Assembly: GCF_014530035.1 (NCBI RefSeq)
Contig: NZ_JACVMX010000001.1
Location: 248,001 to 312,000, forward strand
Length of the DNA: 64,000 nucleotides
Source of the DNA: Leucobacter sp. cx-328
GTDB lineage: Bacteria; Actinomycetota; Actinomycetes; Actinomycetales; Microbacteriaceae
Direction of reading: 5' to 3'
How positions within the stretch are numbered: position 1 is the first letter of the stretch; every line of letters starts with the position of its first letter. Shown one piece after another: positions 27,841 through 35,469 of this stretch. Position numbers and translations under genes: made by a program. The notes under the pieces are model-generated. The model had not been told where the DNA came from, did not search any database, and worked only from the letters and a program-made list of their open reading frames with translations.

Positions 27841-29078
27841 CCCGGCGAATTGCCTTTGTTCACGGTGGATCGCACGCCCAGCTCGCAACGCTCACCGATC
27901 CTGCGCTCGGCATCTACAACCTCGCTCCAGTACACATTCGAGATCTCGCGCGTGAACTCGGCGACGAGCTACTACGGGTGCGCAACGCCAAGGCGGGGGA
28001 GAGCGCGGTGGACGTGCTATCTGAGGCCGATGCGATCTTGGTGAGCGACCGACTGCGTCAGGATCTACTTGCCCTGGCAGGCCCAGCGCTGCTCGAACGG
28101 TTTGCGGCGGGTGTTCCCGGTGCTGTGTTCGGGGAAAACCGTGTCGGTTCGTGGTTTCCCCAGCTCGTTGAACACGAGCGTCCGACCATCTTCTGGTGGT
28201 GGCGCACAGGGGAGCCGCACCGCAAGCGTCGCGTCGCGCGCGAGCATCCTGCGCAGCGACACTTCTCCGACCGCTCGGTGATCTGGCATTCCCATGGTGT
28301 GCTTGAGCTTCCGACGGATGCGACGAGTCTCGTCGACCTGGATCACGTTGACGGCAGCGTTGACGGCTCGATTCTTGCGGTGTGGGAGCCTGCCAACGGT
28401 GCGCGAGTGCTGGTCAGCACAATGGACCCCGTCTACCACCACGGTTCAGGGTTTATGCCCGGTGCGACGCAGCTGCTCTATCGATCGCTCGCCTGGCTGG
28501 CAGATGAGATCGCCGCGGGAGACGCGACCAACGAATCAACCGCAACAGGGCCAACGGCAACGACTCGTGAGATCACGCTGTGGGAAAACGGACTTGCCCA
28601 CACAATCACGTTTGCTGACTGCATGCGGTACCACGGGCCAGAGTTCCCGGGTGGTGTCGCGCACGCGTTTGCGGCTCTCGGTCGCGCCATTCCTGCGCTC
28701 GAAGCGCGACTCGAATCTGGTCGAGTGGATCGCCGAGCCCTGCGGATCCGCACCCCGTTCGGTGGCCCGGGTGCGCGTGATGCATTCGAACTCATGACGC
28801 GATCCGTGACCGGTGACCGATACGAGATCATTCCCGACCTCGCGCGGCCAGAACGTGGCACGACCCTGCAGCGTTACGTGTTTGAGTTCAGCGTTGGTGA
28901 GGTGACGGTGACGAGTGTGATTCGTGACACAGATATTGTCGTGCCCGAGTTTATTGAACTCACTGCGCGCCCCGGGAAAGGTGAGGCCGAGCTCGAACGG
29001 CTCGAAGTGTTAAAGCGTGAGATGCGTGACCGAATTCTCGCACTTCCCCCAGAAGAGGTCTACGACCTCGAGGGGTAG
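27837..29078 (+). CDS. Two-domain protein: amidotransferase-like N-half, possible FmdE-like C-half
   Basis: 413 residues. The N-terminal ~230 (IAFVHGGSHAQLATLTDPALGIYNLAPVHI, AGVPGAVFGENRVGSWFP, GARVLVSTMDPVYHHGSGF) resemble a ThuA/amidotransferase-like fold and distantly echo the preceding gene. The C-terminal ~170 begin TFADCMRYHGPEFPGGVAHAFAAL and continue FGGPGARDAFELMTRSVTGDRY. This spacing recalls the FmdE domain (F..v..FHGH.cPGl..g..a; ..aC.vDa.q..tgct.G), a metal-binding module. The first His-Gly pair is kept but the second Cys of the FmdE pattern is not evident. Last gene of the importer operon; a hairpin terminator lies 105 nt later. Function unknown. Confidence 0.55.
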   Translation: MTRRIAFVHGGSHAQLATLTDPALGIYNLAPVHIRDLARELGDELLRVRNAKAGESAVDVLSEADAILVSDRLRQDLLALAGPALLERFAAGVPGAVFGENRVGSWFPQLVEHERPTIFWWWRTGEPHRKRRVAREHPAQRHFSDRSVIWHSHGVLELPTDATSLVDLDHVDGSVDGSILAVWEPANGARVLVSTMDPVYHHGSGFMPGATQLLYRSLAWLADEIAAGDATNESTATGPTATTREITLWENGLAHTITFADCMRYHGPEFPGGVAHAFAALGRAIPALEARLESGRVDRRALRIRTPFGGPGARDAFELMTRSVTGDRYEIIPDLARPERGTTLQRYVFEFSVGEVTVTSVIRDTDIVVPEFIELTARPGKGEAELERLEVLKREMRDRILALPPEEVYDLEG

Positions 29079-29183
29079 CCACGGGCAGACGGCTTTGCGA
29101 GTTGAAGCTGTCTCTGCGGGTCACTACTGACGACACGCCGTCGAAATGTGGGGGAGTGCGCCTGATTGATGTGAGCGCATAGA

Positions 29184-29227
29184 AAATCACGGGAGGTCGT
29201 AACAAATGTTCCGGCCTCCCGTGATTT
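29184..29227 (+). terminator. Terminator-like hairpin after the second importer operon
   Basis: AAATCACGGGAGG (29184-29196) pairs perfectly with CCTCCCGTGATTT (29215-29227) across an 18-nt loop. The 3' arm ends in TTT. Confidence 0.75.
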
Positions 29228-29305
29228 CCCAGAATCTGTACCTAAAATAGTTCGTTGGGTGGGGCCGTTGCGGCTCCGGATCACGGCTGGGGAGCCGAGG
29301 TCCAT

Positions 29306-29402
29306 TGCGAAGGTGAATCCTGTGCGGCGCATTCTGCGTGACGCGATCTGGCGCCAGTTTTGAGCGCGCAGATGGCAGATATCCGCAGGGTTCACCTTCG
29401 CA
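29306..29402. repeat. Long-spaced inverted repeat in a 430-bp intergenic region
   Basis: TGCGAAGGTGAA (29306-29317) is exactly complementary to TTCACCTTCGCA (29391-29402), and the pairing continues imperfectly inward (TCCTGTGCGG against CCGCAGGG). A further GGCTCC/GGAGCC pair lies around 29272-29296. The 29079-29505 gap holds this structure, the terminator above and the next promoter, but no open frame I believe. Confidence 0.6.
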
Positions 29403-29446
29403 CGCTGTTGTCTGGTCCGCGCCGCTGGAGGCCAGTTGAGTGATCG

Positions 29447-29499
29447 TTGAAAAAACGATACCTCCTACATTTATTATTTTCAGGATCACCGGGTAGCGT
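29447..29499 (+). promoter_or_regulatory. Promoter region of the alpha/beta-hydrolase gene
   Basis: Two readings are possible: TTGAAA (29447-29452) with TTTATT at 29470-29475 (17-bp spacer), or a leaderless start from TAGCGT (29494-29499), which lies exactly 6 nt before GTG 29506. No Shine-Dalgarno sequence is seen before the GTG, which favours the second. Confidence 0.5.
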
Positions 29500-29505
29500 G
29501 GAACG

Positions 29506-30342
29506 GTGATCGAGAAGCTCTCAGGCCCCATTCGTTCCACCCTTATCTCTGGCGATCAGGAAAATTCTTCCGCCACGGAATCTCCGGGTGGTCCGCGCCA
29601 TCGCATCGTCTTCCTGCACGGTCTCTTCGGTCGCGGGAAGAACTTCACGAAGGTTGCGCAGGCACTTTCGTCGCACGCAGACAGCCTGCTCATTGATCTT
29701 CCGAATCACGGCGCCTCCGGCTGGACTGAGCACTTCGTATTCGAGGAAATGGCTGACCTAGTCGCTGCGCACATCCTCGAATCCTTCCCAGGTGAAGGCC
29801 CCGTCGATCTCATCGGCCATTCAATGGGTGGCAAAGTCGCAATGGTGCTCGCACTTCGTCACCCGGGGCTCATCCGGCGCCTCGTGATCATCGACATTTC
29901 GCCCGTTGGTAGGGGCGCGGATCGCGGCAACTTCCGTCACCTCTTCGATTCGCTCCTGAAGATCGACCTGGCAACGCTTCCCGACCGCCGTCACGCAGAA
30001 AAAATGCTCGAAGAATCGATTGAGTCGGCATCCGTGCGATCGTTCCTGCTGCAGAACCTGAAGCGGACCGACGATGGCTTCACGTGGCAGCCGAACCTTG
30101 CACTGTTGAGTCATGAGCTGCCCACCATCATGGACTTCCCAGATATGACGGGCCGCCAGTTCCGTGGCCCTGTGCTCTGGATGCGCGGGGAAAAGTCGAG
30201 CTACGTTACGGACGAGGATCTGCCGGCAATGCGCGAGCTTTTCCCGCGTGTGCTCCGCGTCACAGTGCGGGATGCGGGTCACTGGGTGCACTCGGAGCAG
30301 CCTGACGCGGTCATCGCATCACTCACACGATTCCTGCTGTAA
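29506..30342 (+). CDS. Alpha/beta-hydrolase (YbfF-like esterase)
   Basis: 278 residues. Oxyanion segment FLHGLFGRGKNF, LLIDLPNHGASGW, nucleophile elbow GHSMGG (Ser near residue 106), LVIIDISPVGRG, and the catalytic-His region VRDAGHWVHSEQPDAV. These match the YbfF/proline-iminopeptidase-like esterase group; the substrate is unknown. Cytoplasmic, no signal peptide. The N-terminal ~30 residues are a polar extension. GTG 29506 is used because it is the first start in frame and lies 6 nt behind a -10-like TAGCGT. Confidence 0.85.
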   Translation: MIEKLSGPIRSTLISGDQENSSATESPGGPRHRIVFLHGLFGRGKNFTKVAQALSSHADSLLIDLPNHGASGWTEHFVFEEMADLVAAHILESFPGEGPVDLIGHSMGGKVAMVLALRHPGLIRRLVIIDISPVGRGADRGNFRHLFDSLLKIDLATLPDRRHAEKMLEESIESASVRSFLLQNLKRTDDGFTWQPNLALLSHELPTIMDFPDMTGRQFRGPVLWMRGEKSSYVTDEDLPAMRELFPRVLRVTVRDAGHWVHSEQPDAVIASLTRFLL

Positions 30343-30401
30343 GTATTTGCGCTCGCAGCTGACTCTCCGTAACTTCCGGGTGTGATGTCAGTGGTCGGTT
30401 G

Positions 30402-30407
30402 TAGCCT
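30402..30407 (+). promoter_or_regulatory. -10-like TAGCCT, 6 nt before the alarmone-synthetase ATG
   Basis: TANNNT placed so that transcription would begin at or next to the ATG at 30414; no Shine-Dalgarno sequence is present. Suggests a leaderless mRNA. Confidence 0.5.
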
Positions 30408-30413
30408 GACGTC

Positions 30414-31169
30414 ATGAACGAACACACGCTTCCATCGGGCAGTGAGTCGCTTGCGCTCCCCACCGATCTTGTCGGTGATGAGATTTCGATCTCGCCGAGT
30501 GAGCTGCGGAGCCTTGGTGACCGTTTCCAGAAATTTCACCTTGAGTACCGCTTTGCGATGCAAGAGGTCGAAACGAAGCTTGACATTCTTCGTGAAGAGT
30601 TTCTGCACATGCACGAGTACCATCCGATCGAGCATGTCTCGAGCCGGGTAAAGAGCATTGACAGCCTGCTCGCAAAGGTCGAACGTCGTGGCATTAGTCC
30701 CGACATCGACTCCATCCGTCGCGAGGTGCGAGACATCGCTGGCGTGCGCGTGACCTGTGCGTTCCGCCGCGATGTGTACAAACTATTTGACCTCCTGACA
30801 CAGCAAGACGACGTGACGGTGCTCGAAGTTGAGGACTACATCGTTGACCCGAAGCCGAACGGCTATAAGAGCCTGCACGCGATTATCTCTGTACCGGTGT
30901 TCCTTTCAAGCGGTCGCGTTGACGTTCCTGTTGAGGTGCAGTTCCGCACGATTGCAATGGACTTCTGGGCAAGCCTTGAGCACAAGATTTATTACAAATA
31001 CCAGCGCCATGTGCCAGACGGCCTGATCGATGAGTTGCGAAGTGCCGCTGTGACGGCATCTGAGCTCGACGAGCGTATGGAACGCCTGCATACGACGTTG
31101 CACGGTGTGCCGACGGAGACCACTCCCATCCGATTGCCCGATCCCAACCAGCGTGAGTACCTTGCATGA
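30414..31169 (+). CDS. Small alarmone synthetase, (p)ppGpp synthetase (RelQ/YjbM-like)
   Basis: 251 residues, synthetase domain only, with no HD hydrolase, TGS or ACT domain. HLEYRFAMQEVETKLDILREEF is the N-terminal helix. RREVRDIAGVRVTCAF carries the catalytic D-x-x-G-x-R block. PNGYKSLHAIISVPVF is the G-loop (acceptor GDP/GTP stacking Tyr), VPVEVQFRTIAMDFWASLEHKIYYKY has the catalytic Glu and closing segment. It transfers pyrophosphate from ATP to GTP/GDP and would raise alarmone levels under stress. The stop overlaps the next start (ATGA), so the kinase-like gene is translationally coupled. Confidence 0.92.
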   Translation: MNEHTLPSGSESLALPTDLVGDEISISPSELRSLGDRFQKFHLEYRFAMQEVETKLDILREEFLHMHEYHPIEHVSSRVKSIDSLLAKVERRGISPDIDSIRREVRDIAGVRVTCAFRRDVYKLFDLLTQQDDVTVLEVEDYIVDPKPNGYKSLHAIISVPVFLSSGRVDVPVEVQFRTIAMDFWASLEHKIYYKYQRHVPDGLIDELRSAAVTASELDERMERLHTTLHGVPTETTPIRLPDPNQREYLA

Positions 31170-31990
31170 ACACCTCGTCTTTGACTGACACAGACACTGG
31201 CACAGCGAAAGATGCCGCTATTGGCGTGCACCTGCCAGGCGGTTCTGGTGGAGTATGGAAAATCGCGACCGCATCTGGCGAGATGCGTGTGCACCGACCA
31301 ACCGGCGCATGGACGCCGGCGGTACACGAACTCCTTCAGCATCTACATTCGCGCAATGTTGCTGGTGTTCCGCAGCTTTTCGGTATTGATGCCGATGGGC
31401 GTGAGGTGCTCGAGTTTCTGCCAGGCAACTCGGTCGACCCTGACGGTCAAGCCGTGTCTGACAAGGTACTTGCAGAGGCTGCTGCGTGGCTTCGCACATT
31501 TCACGATGCCGTTGTTGATTTCACTCCGACCAGCGATGTCTGGCGGCCCGGTACGCGTTCACTTGAACCGGGTGAGATTATTTGCCATAACGATCCAGGG
31601 CTGACGAACTGGGTGGTCACCGGCGATAAATTCAGCGGAATGATTGATTGGGACCGTGCGGCTCCTGGTCGACCAATTGATGATGTCGCGTTTCTCTGCT
31701 GGAGCGCGATTCCGCTGATGCGTGAAGCACCAATTGCAGACGTCGCACGCCGAATCGAGCTCGTGGCACGCTCATACGGGGGGATTGATCCGCTCAATTT
31801 GCTCGACGCCGTGAGTGATCGCATGGAACTCATTAGCGAGCGCTGGCGTGCCGGAATTGCGGCGGAAGATCCCGGCACGATCGCCCTGCGTGACTCAGGA
31901 ATCATGGCAAAACACGAAGCCCGAGTGGCCGGGTTCAATGCGAGAAAACCGGGAATTAGCGTGGCGGTATCTCAGCGTTTACGCGCCTGA
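31166..31990 (+). CDS. APH-family (aminoglycoside phosphotransferase-like) kinase
   Basis: 274 residues. Brenner-type catalytic loop ICHNDPGLTNWVV (H-x-D...N) and metal-binding MIDWDRAAPG are clear. The N-lobe GGSGGVWKIATASGEMRVHRPTG stands for the ATP-binding part. APH-fold enzymes phosphorylate antibiotics, choline, fructosamines or other small hydroxyls, so drug resistance cannot be assumed. Overlaps the alarmone synthetase by 4 nt, an arrangement suggesting joint expression. Confidence 0.85.
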   Translation: MNTSSLTDTDTGTAKDAAIGVHLPGGSGGVWKIATASGEMRVHRPTGAWTPAVHELLQHLHSRNVAGVPQLFGIDADGREVLEFLPGNSVDPDGQAVSDKVLAEAAAWLRTFHDAVVDFTPTSDVWRPGTRSLEPGEIICHNDPGLTNWVVTGDKFSGMIDWDRAAPGRPIDDVAFLCWSAIPLMREAPIADVARRIELVARSYGGIDPLNLLDAVSDRMELISERWRAGIAAEDPGTIALRDSGIMAKHEARVAGFNARKPGISVAVSQRLRA

Positions 31991-32017
31991 CCGTCAGCGT
32001 TTGTTCAGCAGTATGAG

Positions 32018-32023
32018 TAATCT
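32018..32023 (+). promoter_or_regulatory. -10-like TAATCT, 6 nt before the Ala/Pro-rich membrane protein start
   Basis: TAATCT is followed by 6 nt and GTG 32030, with no Shine-Dalgarno sequence between; a leaderless arrangement like those of the esterase and alarmone genes. Confidence 0.5.
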
Positions 32024-32029
32024 TGAAGT

Positions 32030-33208
32030 GTGAGTAAGGATCCGCTCGAAGAACTGTTTGGCCTGTTGGATGAAGCCGCTGAGGCTGACGCGCAGGCAAA
32101 TCAGCCCGTTTCTGCACGCGAACGACTTTCGCAAGAACAGTCGGTGCGCACGCACGAACGGCAGCCAGATATTCCCCGTGCAGAGGCACAGCCGAAGCAG
32201 AAGCGTCGCTCGAAGCGCGGCGCCGCAGCTCTGATCGCCCAGGCTCAGACCGAGGCGCCCACCGCGGCTTTGCCGAACCCAGCGCCAGCTGCACCGACGA
32301 CTCCGATCGCGCGCACGGCCCCGGTTGCAGCTCCTGCCGCCGAAGTTGCAGCTCCGACGGCTCCGCTGCCGACGCAGACTGCTCGCACAGCTGCTGCACC
32401 GGCCGCTCCGGCACCCGCGGCACCCACCGTGCCGCTCTCGACGTCCGCCGCTGCGGCAGCGCCGACCGCGCCACTTCGTTCGGCGGCTCCTGCCGCTCCT
32501 GCCGCTCCTGCCGCTCCCGCAGCGGCAGCGCCGAGAGTGCGCCCCGCGGCTGCACCTCGTGCGGCTGCACCAGCACCTGCTACTCCCGCGCCAGCATACG
32601 CTCGAAACGGTGGCAGTGCTGGGAATGGCGGTAGCGTTGGCGGTAGCACCCAAACCGTTGACGATACGCCGCAGGACGCGCGTGCGAAGTTCATGCCTTG
32701 GGTTGTCGTTGGCGTGGTTGCCCTCGTTGCGATCATCGGTGCGACCTTCCTGATCGGTGGCCTGCGTGGTGGTGCCGAAGAGGTAACCCCCGCGCCCGTT
32801 GAAAAGGTTGAACCCGTAGCTCCGACGCCGGATACAAACGTCTCTGAAGATGAGAAGCCTGAAGAGGTTGTCGAAGAGCCCAAGACCGATGAGGCTCCCA
32901 CCGTCGAAGTTGGCGCGACTTACCCGATTCCCGTTCCCCAGTGGAACGCGAGCTTCGATCTTTCTGATCGCCTCGGTTCATCATGTGGATACAACATCGA
33001 GGGTGAAAACCTCGTGATGTGTACTGATCTTGTCGAATCGTTCCCGGAGAGCTGCTCGGCGCTCCGCACAGGATGGGGCATTACTCGCCTTGCTGACGGC
33101 AAGTTCGAACTGCTTCGTCCTGAGGGCACCTGTGCCGATGCAAAGGCGCTCTATGACAACGTGTGGGGCCTCATGCAGGCAGCTGCAGACAGTATGAAGA
33201 CTGCGTAA
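32030..33208 (+). CDS. Ala/Pro-rich single-pass membrane protein with extracytoplasmic Cys-containing domain
   Basis: 392 residues. A cytoplasmic N-part starts DPLEELFGLLDEAAEADAQ and has a basic KQKRRSKRG patch. Residues ~70-200 are an Ala/Pro/Thr-rich low-complexity linker, then one TM helix WVVVGVVALVAIIGATFLIGG (about 225-245). An acidic Pro/Glu stalk leads to a ~90-residue outer domain with four cysteines (SSCGYNIEG, LVMCTDLV, ESCSAL, GTCADA), probably two disulfides. Family not recognised; topology resembles signalling or cell-wall-sensing membrane proteins. It ends at a clear terminator. Confidence 0.7.
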   Translation: MSKDPLEELFGLLDEAAEADAQANQPVSARERLSQEQSVRTHERQPDIPRAEAQPKQKRRSKRGAAALIAQAQTEAPTAALPNPAPAAPTTPIARTAPVAAPAAEVAAPTAPLPTQTARTAAAPAAPAPAAPTVPLSTSAAAAAPTAPLRSAAPAAPAAPAAPAAAAPRVRPAAAPRAAAPAPATPAPAYARNGGSAGNGGSVGGSTQTVDDTPQDARAKFMPWVVVGVVALVAIIGATFLIGGLRGGAEEVTPAPVEKVEPVAPTPDTNVSEDEKPEEVVEEPKTDEAPTVEVGATYPIPVPQWNASFDLSDRLGSSCGYNIEGENLVMCTDLVESFPESCSALRTGWGITRLADGKFELLRPEGTCADAKALYDNVWGLMQAAADSMKTA

Positions 33209-33227
33209 TCGCTCGACATTAGAGCTG

Positions 33228-33259
33228 AACGGCCGGACTTATGTGGGTCCGGCCGTTTT
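33228..33259 (+). terminator. Intrinsic terminator
   Basis: AACGGCCGGA (33228-33237), a 10-nt loop and TCCGGCCGTT (33248-33257) followed by TT. Confidence 0.85.
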
Positions 33260-33679
33260 GCATTGTCTGGCTTGTCGGCCAACCTCCCGAGACAGCGTCG
33301 TTCTCTCGGGAATGGGCGCTACACGCGCATGCAACCCCTCGTTTTCTCAGAAACGGCTAGCGTCTGGCGGCCAACACAAGCCCGCCAAACCCAAAAAGTC
33401 TCAGAACCAAGAAAATTCGAATTCCACCTTACATTTTGTATAACTCTGCATGAATTGCGGAGAAATGCGCAGGAAGATTCGTGGAAACGACAGTTTCTGT
33501 CACGACTCGATCACGCTTGGAACCGCACTTGTCATCGAAATTTTTCTATTCGATACGATGAAGGAGTCAACGGCTATTGACCGCACTGCTGCGGTTTGCC
33601 TGTGGCGGCGGGCCTGGACGACCTCGCTCTGTCTGACACACGCACCAAATAGCCACCCAAAACAGAAAGAGAGAAGACT
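33260..33679 (+). promoter_or_regulatory. 420-bp leader/promoter region of the oligopeptide transporter
   Basis: No credible gene. A small hairpin (CCCGAGA/TCTCGGG around 33285-33311) follows the terminator. The region is A+T-richer than its surroundings. A possible promoter is TTGTCA (33529-33534) with TACGAT at 33554-33559 (19-bp spacer). AGAAAGAGAGAAG directly precedes GTG 33680 as ribosome-binding site. The remaining ~120-nt leader shows no riboswitch that I can recognise. Confidence 0.45.
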
Positions 33680-35287
33680 GTGAAGCGATCTCGAATTGGC
33701 CTGAGCCTTATTGCTCTGGCTGCAGCAGGCGCACTTGCGCTGTCGGGCTGCTCGTCGAACAGCGGCAGCGGAGCTGCTGGCGATGGCATCATCATTGCGA
33801 ACGGCACCGAGCCGCAGAACGCACTGATCCCGACCAACATTAACGAGGTTGGCGGCGGCAAGATCGCCGATAACATCTTCTCGGGCCTCATCCACTACAC
33901 CGAGACTGGTGCGGTTGAGAACGATATGGCTGAGTCGATCGAGACCACTGACTCGAAGACCTTCACCATCAAGATCAAGCCTGACGCAAAGTTCAGCGAC
34001 GGTACCCAGGTCAAGGCTGAGAACTTCGTCAAGGCGTGGAACTTCGGTGCTGCACTCGACAACGCTCAGCTCAACAGCTACTTCTTCGAGGACATCGAAG
34101 GCTTCAGCTGGGACGAGAACGTTGCAGAGCTTTCGGGCCTGAAGGTTGTCGATGACACCACCTTCACCGTGACTCTCAACCAGCCCGCAGCTGACTTCCC
34201 GATCCGCCTTGGCTACACCGCGTTCTCGCCGCTTCCTGACGTTGCGTTCGAAGACATGGAGGCATTCGGCCAGGCTCCCATCGGTAACGGCCCCTACAAG
34301 CTCGCTTCGGACAAGGCTTGGGCTCATGATGAGCAGATCGAGCTCGTCAAGAACGAGGACTACTCGGGCACCCGCGAGGTTCAGAACAATGGCCTGACCA
34401 TTAAGTTCTACTCGACGCTCGACGCAGCATACGCTGACCTGCTCGCTGGCAACCTCGACGTTCTCGATGAGATCCCCGATACCCAGTACGCAAACTACGA
34501 GGCAGACCTCGGTGACCGCGCTGTGAGCCAGCCTGCTGCGCTCAACCAGACCTTCACCATCCCTGAGACCCTTGCGCACTTCGAGGGTGAAGAGGGCAAG
34601 CTCCGTCGCCAGGCGCTCTCGATGGCAATTGACCGCGATCAGATCACCGAAAAGATCTTCGACGGCACCCGTACCCCCGCAGTTGACTTCACTTCGCCCG
34701 TCATTGACGGCTGGAGCGACTCGCTCAAGGGCAAGGAAGTTCTCGAATTCAACCCTGAAGAGGCAAAGAAGCTGTGGGCTGAGGCCGACAAGATCTCGCC
34801 TTGGACCGGCACCTTCGAGATCGCGTACAACGGTGACGCAAACCACCAGGCTTGGGTTGACGCTGTCACCAACGGCATCAAGAACAACCTCGGTATCGAC
34901 GCAGCGGGCAAGGTTTACCCCAAGTTCGACGTCCTCCGCGAAGAGGTCACCAACCGCACCATCGGCGCGGCATTCCGTACCGGCTGGCAGGCTGACTACC
35001 CGGGTCTGTTCAACTTCCTCGGCCCGATCTTCGGCACCAACGCTGGCGCAAACGACGGCGACTTCTCGGATCCCGAGTTCGACGCGCTGCTGAAGCAGGG
35101 TTCGACCGCTGACACGGTTGAGGACGCGAACAAGGCGTTCAACCAGGCTCAGGAAATCCTCCTGCAGGATCTCCCCGCAATCCCGCTCTGGTACCAGAAC
35201 GTGAACGGCGGCTACAGCGAGAACGTTGACAACGTAGCCTTCGGCTGGAACTCGGTTCCCCTCTACTACGAAATCACCAAGAAGTAG
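33680..35287 (+). CDS. Peptide ABC transporter substrate-binding lipoprotein (OppA/DppA family)
   Basis: 535 residues, SBP_bac_5 family. Lipobox ALSGC (Cys at about residue 24). Hallmarks: IANGTEPQNALIPTNINEVGGGKIADNIFSGL, TDSKTFTIKIKPDAKFSDGTQVKAENFVKAW, and GNGPYKLAS. Encodes the extracellular binder for di- or oligopeptides; the end LWYQNVNGGYSENVDNV is typical. First gene of the transporter locus, but separated from the permease by a perfect terminator and 180 nt. The binder is therefore probably made in excess. Confidence 0.93.
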   Translation: MKRSRIGLSLIALAAAGALALSGCSSNSGSGAAGDGIIIANGTEPQNALIPTNINEVGGGKIADNIFSGLIHYTETGAVENDMAESIETTDSKTFTIKIKPDAKFSDGTQVKAENFVKAWNFGAALDNAQLNSYFFEDIEGFSWDENVAELSGLKVVDDTTFTVTLNQPAADFPIRLGYTAFSPLPDVAFEDMEAFGQAPIGNGPYKLASDKAWAHDEQIELVKNEDYSGTREVQNNGLTIKFYSTLDAAYADLLAGNLDVLDEIPDTQYANYEADLGDRAVSQPAALNQTFTIPETLAHFEGEEGKLRRQALSMAIDRDQITEKIFDGTRTPAVDFTSPVIDGWSDSLKGKEVLEFNPEEAKKLWAEADKISPWTGTFEIAYNGDANHQAWVDAVTNGIKNNLGIDAAGKVYPKFDVLREEVTNRTIGAAFRTGWQADYPGLFNFLGPIFGTNAGANDGDFSDPEFDALLKQGSTADTVEDANKAFNQAQEILLQDLPAIPLWYQNVNGGYSENVDNVAFGWNSVPLYYEITKK

Positions 35288-35300
35288 CTAAGAGTTCAGG

Positions 35301-35332
35301 AGAGGCCCCGAATCTTCGGATTCGGGGCCTCT
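35301..35332 (+). terminator. Perfect 14-bp hairpin between binding-protein and permease genes
   Basis: AGAGGCCCCGAATC and its complement enclose a stable TTCG tetraloop. It lies 13 nt after the stop. It would end or attenuate most transcripts before the permease genes, or stabilise the 3' end of the binding-protein mRNA. Confidence 0.85.
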
Positions 35333-35469
35333 CTCTGATAACAGCCCCAGCCGAACTCGACTCTCGGTTTATTAGGGTATTAATCTGTAGTAACACTGAA
35401 CTTACGCATCAAAATTCTTGAGAGGATGCGCATTTTGGCTTTTCCAGTCATGCCGGAGAGGAGTAGCTC

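Noticed and set aside
32245-32901. Ala/Gly-rich antisense frame over the Ala/Pro-rich membrane protein
   Set aside because: Pure low-complexity product of GCC/GCT repeats on the other strand.
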